Source: SIG603 sp964370115
GTDB taxonomy: Bacteria > Bacillota > Clostridia > Oscillospirales > Acutalibacteraceae
Assembly (NCBI GenBank): GCA_964370115.1
Contig: CAYJIA010000043.1
Span: forward strand, 1 to 17,455
DNA: 17,455 nt
Direction of reading: 5' to 3'
Shown: one piece after another, positions 14,347 to 17,455 of the stretch
How positions within the stretch are numbered: position 1 is the first letter of the stretch
Layout: the number at the start of each line of letters is the position of its first letter
The notes under the pieces: model-generated
The model's input: the letters and a program-made list of their open reading frames with translations, nothing else
What the model was told of the DNA's origin: nothing
Database searches by the model: none
Position numbers and translations under genes: made by a program

Positions 14347-15834
14347 TCACAAAGCTTCAGATTGGTCACTATCATAAATTTTCAGACTAAACCAGAAGCA
14401 ACTGCCCTTGTTTTCTTCACTTATTACACCGTAACTGCCACCGTGAAGTTCAAGCACTTGACTTACTATAGAAAGTCCAAGCCCCGTGCCTATTCTTGCC
14501 CTTTTATGCTCTTTTTCTACTTTGTAATAACGCTGCCAAATGTCCTTAATTTTATCCTCAGGTATGCCTATCCCTGAGTCTTTTACCTCGATTTTAACAT
14601 ATCCGTCTTTGACACTTTGTGTAAGCACTACTCGTTTGTCTTCTCCTGTATAGGTCACTGCATTGTTCACAAGATTGTATATGACCTGTGAGAGTTTAAG
14701 CTCATCGCCCAAGACGAAAACGTCCTCACCATGATAAAAATCAAAACTGAAATCCACAAGTTTATCATACCTTAACAGTATATTCTTGATACTACTTGTA
14801 ATATTAACCTGTTCCATCTTTATTTCTTGGTTTCCCGACTCTAGTTTTGAAATATCAAGCAAATCATTTACTAAGTTTTCAAGCCTTTTCGCCTCGTCTA
14901 TTATAATTTGTACATTTTCAGGTGTGTTTTCGCCTGGAATATCCCTCATGACTTCGGCATAACCACTTATCATCGTAAGCGGTGTCCTAAGGTCATGCGA
15001 CACATTTGCGATTAAATCTTTCCTTAAATTTTCAACTTTTGAAAGCTCTTTTGCAGCAACATCGAGTGTATGCGAAAGCTCTTTTATCTCTTTTCCTCCA
15101 CCTGCACTGTCAAATTGTATGTCATAATTACCTTTTGAAAGTTCCTTTGCCGTACTGTTAATTCTAGATAGAGGTTTTGAAATTCTATTTGATATCAAGA
15201 GCACCAGTAAAAACCCAACTATTATCATAACAGCGCTAAGGCACCAAAGCTGTATTTTCAGTGTCTCTACTGTCGAGTCTACGGGTGTCACAACTGTATT
15301 TAAAAACAAGAGTAGATTTTCGCCGTTTTGTGTGTCTATCGTCTTTAAAAACATAACACCCTCGGACTTACTTTCACCTTTTGATTCTTCTCTGCCATAA
15401 TCAACAATATCAAAAGCCAAACGAGTAAAATCAAAAACCGGATAGGTTTCTAAATATTCCCCTCCACTTGCCTTTGTCTGTACATACATTTCAATCGCTT
15501 GTGATGTTGTAATTGTCTCAAAAAGACTGTTGTTAAACCCTGCTAAACTTGTAATATATTTGCCTTCGTCGTCGGTTATAAGCACATCTATATCTCTAAG
15601 TATTACTACATCTCTAAGAACCTCTGTCAAATCATCACTGTCAATATTCGCCTCAATATAGCTCGCAGTACTTTTAATCTCTGACTGCTTGATAAACTTA
15701 TAAAATGTATTCAAAAGGCTGATTTGAAATATCCATATAAGTGCAATTATAAGCGCGGTAAAAACACCAAAACCTATAAAAATCTGTGTGCGAACGCCTA
15801 TTCTTTTTTTATTTTTTGGCAAGTTAAGCTTCAA
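14347..15834 (-). CDS. Membrane sensor histidine kinase with HAMP domain
   Basis: This is the sensor of a two-component system. The 495-residue protein has a membrane segment at about 17-41, an extracytoplasmic sensing region of about 150 residues (42-192), a second membrane segment at about 195-215, HAMP (about 214-266), HisKA with phospho-acceptor H280 in NVSHDLRTPLTMISGY, and an ATPase domain with N box NLVNNAVTY (387-395), DSGIGIPED (419-427) and GTGLGLSI (449-456). The start is TTG at 15834, overlapping the response-regulator stop by 11 bases. No ATG or other good start occurs before the first membrane helix, and a G-rich stretch lies upstream. The sensing domain is not one I recognise, so the signal is unknown. 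Eighteen bases after it the 63-aa minigene begins, so it is probably co-transcribed with the acyl-CoA synthetase. Confidence 0.93.
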   Translation of the reverse strand: MKLNLPKNKKRIGVRTQIFIGFGVFTALIIALIWIFQISLLNTFYKFIKQSEIKSTASYIEANIDSDDLTEVLRDVVILRDIDVLITDDEGKYITSLAGFNNSLFETITTSQAIEMYVQTKASGGEYLETYPVFDFTRLAFDIVDYGREESKGESKSEGVMFLKTIDTQNGENLLLFLNTVVTPVDSTVETLKIQLWCLSAVMIIVGFLLVLLISNRISKPLSRINSTAKELSKGNYDIQFDSAGGGKEIKELSHTLDVAAKELSKVENLRKDLIANVSHDLRTPLTMISGYAEVMRDIPGENTPENVQIIIDEAKRLENLVNDLLDISKLESGNQEIKMEQVNITSSIKNILLRYDKLVDFSFDFYHGEDVFVLGDELKLSQVIYNLVNNAVTYTGEDKRVVLTQSVKDGYVKIEVKDSGIGIPEDKIKDIWQRYYKVEKEHKRARIGTGLGLSIVSQVLELHGGSYGVISEENKGSCFWFSLKIYDSDQSEAL

Positions 15835-16501
15835 ACCTATACCCCACCCCTCTAACAGTCACAATAAATTTACTGTACTGCGCAAGACTTTTCCTCAATA
15901 ATTTAATATGCGTATCAAGCGTTCTGTCGTCACCATAAAAATCATATCCCCATACATTGGAAATTAGCTTATCCCTTGTCAGTGCTATATTTTTATTGCT
16001 TACCATATAGTATAAAAGCTCGTATTCTTTTGGAGAAAGCTCTGCCCTTTGTCCATCCACAGTGACTATTCTCGCACTAAAATCTATCTCTAAACCTTCA
16101 TGCTTAAACATATCTTTTTTCTCATTTGTTTCACCTGTAGAGCGTTTGATTATGGCATTGACCCTCATCATAAGTTCTTTTGGAGAAAAAGGTTTTGTTA
16201 CATAGTCGTCAACACCAAGCTCAAAACCATGAATTTTGTCATATTCCTCTCCTCTTGCAGAAAGCATTATGACAGGCACTTTAGAAAATTTTCTTATCTC
16301 TGCCACTGCCGAAAATCCATCAAGCTCTGGCATCATTACGTCCATTATAATAATATTGAACTTGTCGACATCTCTTCTGCAAATATTTACAGCATCCATT
16401 CCATCGACCGCTTCACTTACCGTATGCCCCTCAAACTCTGCATATTTTTTTATCATCATTCTTATTTTTTCTTCATCATCTACTACTAAAATATTATGCA
16501 T
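15824..16501 (-). CDS. OmpR/PhoB-family response regulator
   Basis: This is the DNA-binding partner of the adjoining histidine kinase. The receiver domain (about 1-118) has the acidic pair D8-D9, phospho-acceptor D54 (IIIMDVMMPELDGF), S81 and K103 (DDYVTKPFSP). The winged-helix domain (about 128-225) contains ELSPKEYELLYYMVSN, the ...RTLDTHIKLLRKSL recognition helix and the terminal VRGVGYRFEA. I chose the ATG at 16501 (MHNILVVDDE, 225 residues). The GTG at 16510 falls inside the AAAGAGGTG ribosome binding site. It is the first gene of the operon, with its own promoter; autoregulation is usual for such systems but is not shown here. Confidence 0.95.
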   Translation of the reverse strand: MHNILVVDDEEKIRMMIKKYAEFEGHTVSEAVDGMDAVNICRRDVDKFNIIIMDVMMPELDGFSAVAEIRKFSKVPVIMLSARGEEYDKIHGFELGVDDYVTKPFSPKELMMRVNAIIKRSTGETNEKKDMFKHEGLEIDFSARIVTVDGQRAELSPKEYELLYYMVSNKNIALTRDKLISNVWGYDFYGDDRTLDTHIKLLRKSLAQYSKFIVTVRGVGYRFEA

Positions 16502-16529
16502 AATGTCCACCTCTTTATATTAATTTTCA

Positions 16530-16559
16530 TCAATCTTAACCCTAATATGTGAAGATTAA
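16530..16559. promoter_or_regulatory. Inverted repeat in the response-regulator leader, possible operator
   Basis: TCAATCTT (16530-16537) and AAGATTAA (16552-16559) pair at seven of eight positions across 14 bases. It lies between the predicted transcription start and the response-regulator gene. It could be a regulator site, but OmpR-type proteins usually bind direct repeats, so the role is open. Confidence 0.3.
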
Positions 16560-16585
16560 GTGAAAAATTCATGATTAATATTGTA

Positions 16586-16614
16586 ATTATACATAAATCT
16601 AATGAATTTATCAA
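16586..16614 (-). promoter_or_regulatory. Promoter of the two-component/acyl-CoA synthetase operon
   Basis: Minus-strand TTGATA (16609-16614) and a perfect TATAAT (16586-16591) are 17 bp apart, an excellent sigma-A-type promoter. The leader of about 80 bases includes the inverted repeat at 16530-16559. Confidence 0.75.
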
Positions 16615-16643
16615 TATTTATTTTACTTTTAGCACAAAAGCTG

Positions 16644-16672
16644 TTGACAATTAATAAAAAAGAATATATTAT
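16644..16672 (+). promoter_or_regulatory. Promoter of the cytidylate-kinase-like gene
   Basis: A perfect TTGACA (16644-16649), a 17-bp spacer and TATTAT (16667-16672). It diverges from the two-component promoter with 29 bp between the two -35 boxes. A leader of about 65 bases follows; it is AT-rich, with no clear structure. Confidence 0.75.
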
Positions 16673-16745
16673 ATACCTATAACATTGTATATATTTTTGT
16701 CAATTTGTATACAGTTTTTATTTATTTTGTTGGGAGGATATTATT

Positions 16746-17366
16746 ATGTTACCTGTTATTACAATCGCCAGACAGTACGGAAGCGGTGGACACACTGTAG
16801 GAATTAAGCTTGCAAAAGAGCTTAATCTTCCATATTTTGACAAAGAACTTATCGGCATAGCCGCAAAAGAAAGCGGACTCAGTGAGGAAATTTTTGCTCA
16901 AGTAGATGAAAAAGCAGGCAGCAGCCTTTTATACTCTATGGTAATGGGCAATTATCCTTTTGGCACTAGGTTAATAAGCGGTTCAGGCGAAATGCCAATA
17001 AACGACCAATTATTTATTTTGCAAACAAATATAATCAAAAAAGCTGCCGAAGAGGGTCCTTGTGTTGTAATCGGCAGATGTGGTGATTATATTTTAAGAG
17101 AACATGAAAATGTATTTAAAATTTTCATTCACGCCGGCGAAGAAAAGCGCAAAAAATGGGTAATTGACAACGGTCTTGCAGAAAAGAAAAAAGCGCTTGA
17201 TTATATCTATAAAAAAGATAAACAGCGCTCTAACTACTATAATTTTTATACAAACCAAACTTGGGATGATTTGTCAAATTATCACTTGACAATAGACACG
17301 GAAAAATTCGATACCGACACAGCGGTAAAGATTATTTTAGAAGCGGTAAAGCATTTTAGCTCATAA
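16746..17366 (+). CDS. Cytidylate-kinase-like family protein
   Basis: This 206-residue protein belongs to the P-loop kinase group annotated as cytidylate-kinase-like, common in Clostridia and distinct from the true Cmk. It begins MLPVITIARQYGSGGHTVG; the phosphate-binding loop is GSGGHTVG (12-19) without the GKS/GKT ending, as is usual in this group. YFDKELI (30-36) follows, then CVVIGRCGDYIL (106-117), corresponding to the segment after the lid, and a basic region EEKRKKW (132-138). A nucleoside monophosphate kinase function is inferred from the family, and the substrate is not established. GGGAGG lies eight bases before the ATG. It has its own near-consensus promoter and a terminator-like hairpin at the window edge, so it may be a single-gene unit. 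Confidence 0.85.
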   Translation: MLPVITIARQYGSGGHTVGIKLAKELNLPYFDKELIGIAAKESGLSEEIFAQVDEKAGSSLLYSMVMGNYPFGTRLISGSGEMPINDQLFILQTNIIKKAAEEGPCVVIGRCGDYILREHENVFKIFIHAGEEKRKKWVIDNGLAEKKKALDYIYKKDKQRSNYYNFYTNQTWDDLSNYHLTIDTEKFDTDTAVKIILEAVKHFSS

Positions 17367-17429
17367 AGAACAGTTACTTATAAGCTTTAAAAACGGGTGG
17401 AATTTGCAAGTGTTTGTGACGCAGGAAGC

Positions 17430-17455
17430 AAAAAAAATGAGCCAAGCTGGCTCAT
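17430..17455. terminator. Terminator hairpin at the right edge of the window
   Basis: ATGAGCCA (17437-17444) pairs perfectly with TGGCTCAT (17448-17455) around an AGC loop. An A-run precedes it on the plus strand, which is a T tract for a transcript coming from the right on the minus strand. The plus-strand T tract, if any, would lie beyond the window. It probably serves the kinase gene and/or a convergent neighbour. The 60 bases between the kinase stop and this hairpin show nothing I can assign. Confidence 0.75.

Overview
The window is AT-rich, has compact minus-strand gene blocks with strong AGGAGG-type ribosome binding sites, and carries a perfect CIRCE operator before groESL. It also encodes a meso-diaminopimelate dehydrogenase and a flavodiiron protein. 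Together these point to an anaerobic Gram-positive bacterium of the Clostridia. No mobile-element transposase, phage gene, tRNA or rRNA is visible, so the gene content is mainly chromosomal housekeeping.

Layout from left to right. Positions 1-148 hold two terminators and a piece of a dispersed repeat. A minus-strand block follows: ddh (lysine and cell-wall precursor metabolism), a flavodiiron protein (O2/NO detoxification) and purC (purine synthesis), probably one transcript ending at the 114-143 terminator. A 61-residue orphan protein on the plus strand converges on mtnN (MTA/SAH nucleosidase), and its terminator lies inside the 3' end of mtnN. mtnN diverges from a short-chain dehydrogenase. 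The SDR converges on the proBA proline operon, and a MITE-like palindromic element fills the whole gap between them. proBA diverges from an MFS transporter, with back-to-back sigma-A-type promoters. groES-groEL follows, HrcA/CIRCE controlled, with a strong terminator.

Positions 10905-11852 carry no gene but are the most unusual stretch. A 145-bp unit with three trinucleotide-loop hairpins is repeated almost five times in exact register. A related but different hairpin then sits where a sixth unit would begin, and a segment dense in other palindromes follows. This segment lies between the ends of two convergent transcripts.

The right part is a minus-strand operon of response regulator, sensor histidine kinase, a 63-residue minigene and a 763-residue protein. 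That last protein fuses an XRE-type DNA-binding domain and a cupin to a complete medium-chain-type acyl-CoA synthetase. The minigene is a short degenerate paralogue of the N-terminus of the fusion protein and overlaps its start codon. The arrangement suggests a signal-responsive system that activates a carboxylic acid and may sense it through the cupin/HTH part. On the far right a plus-strand cytidylate-kinase-like gene has its own near-consensus promoter, and the window ends in a terminator hairpin.

The best candidates for something undescribed are the 145-bp hairpin array with its compensatory stem variation, and the two-component/minigene/HTH-cupin-acyl-CoA-synthetase operon.
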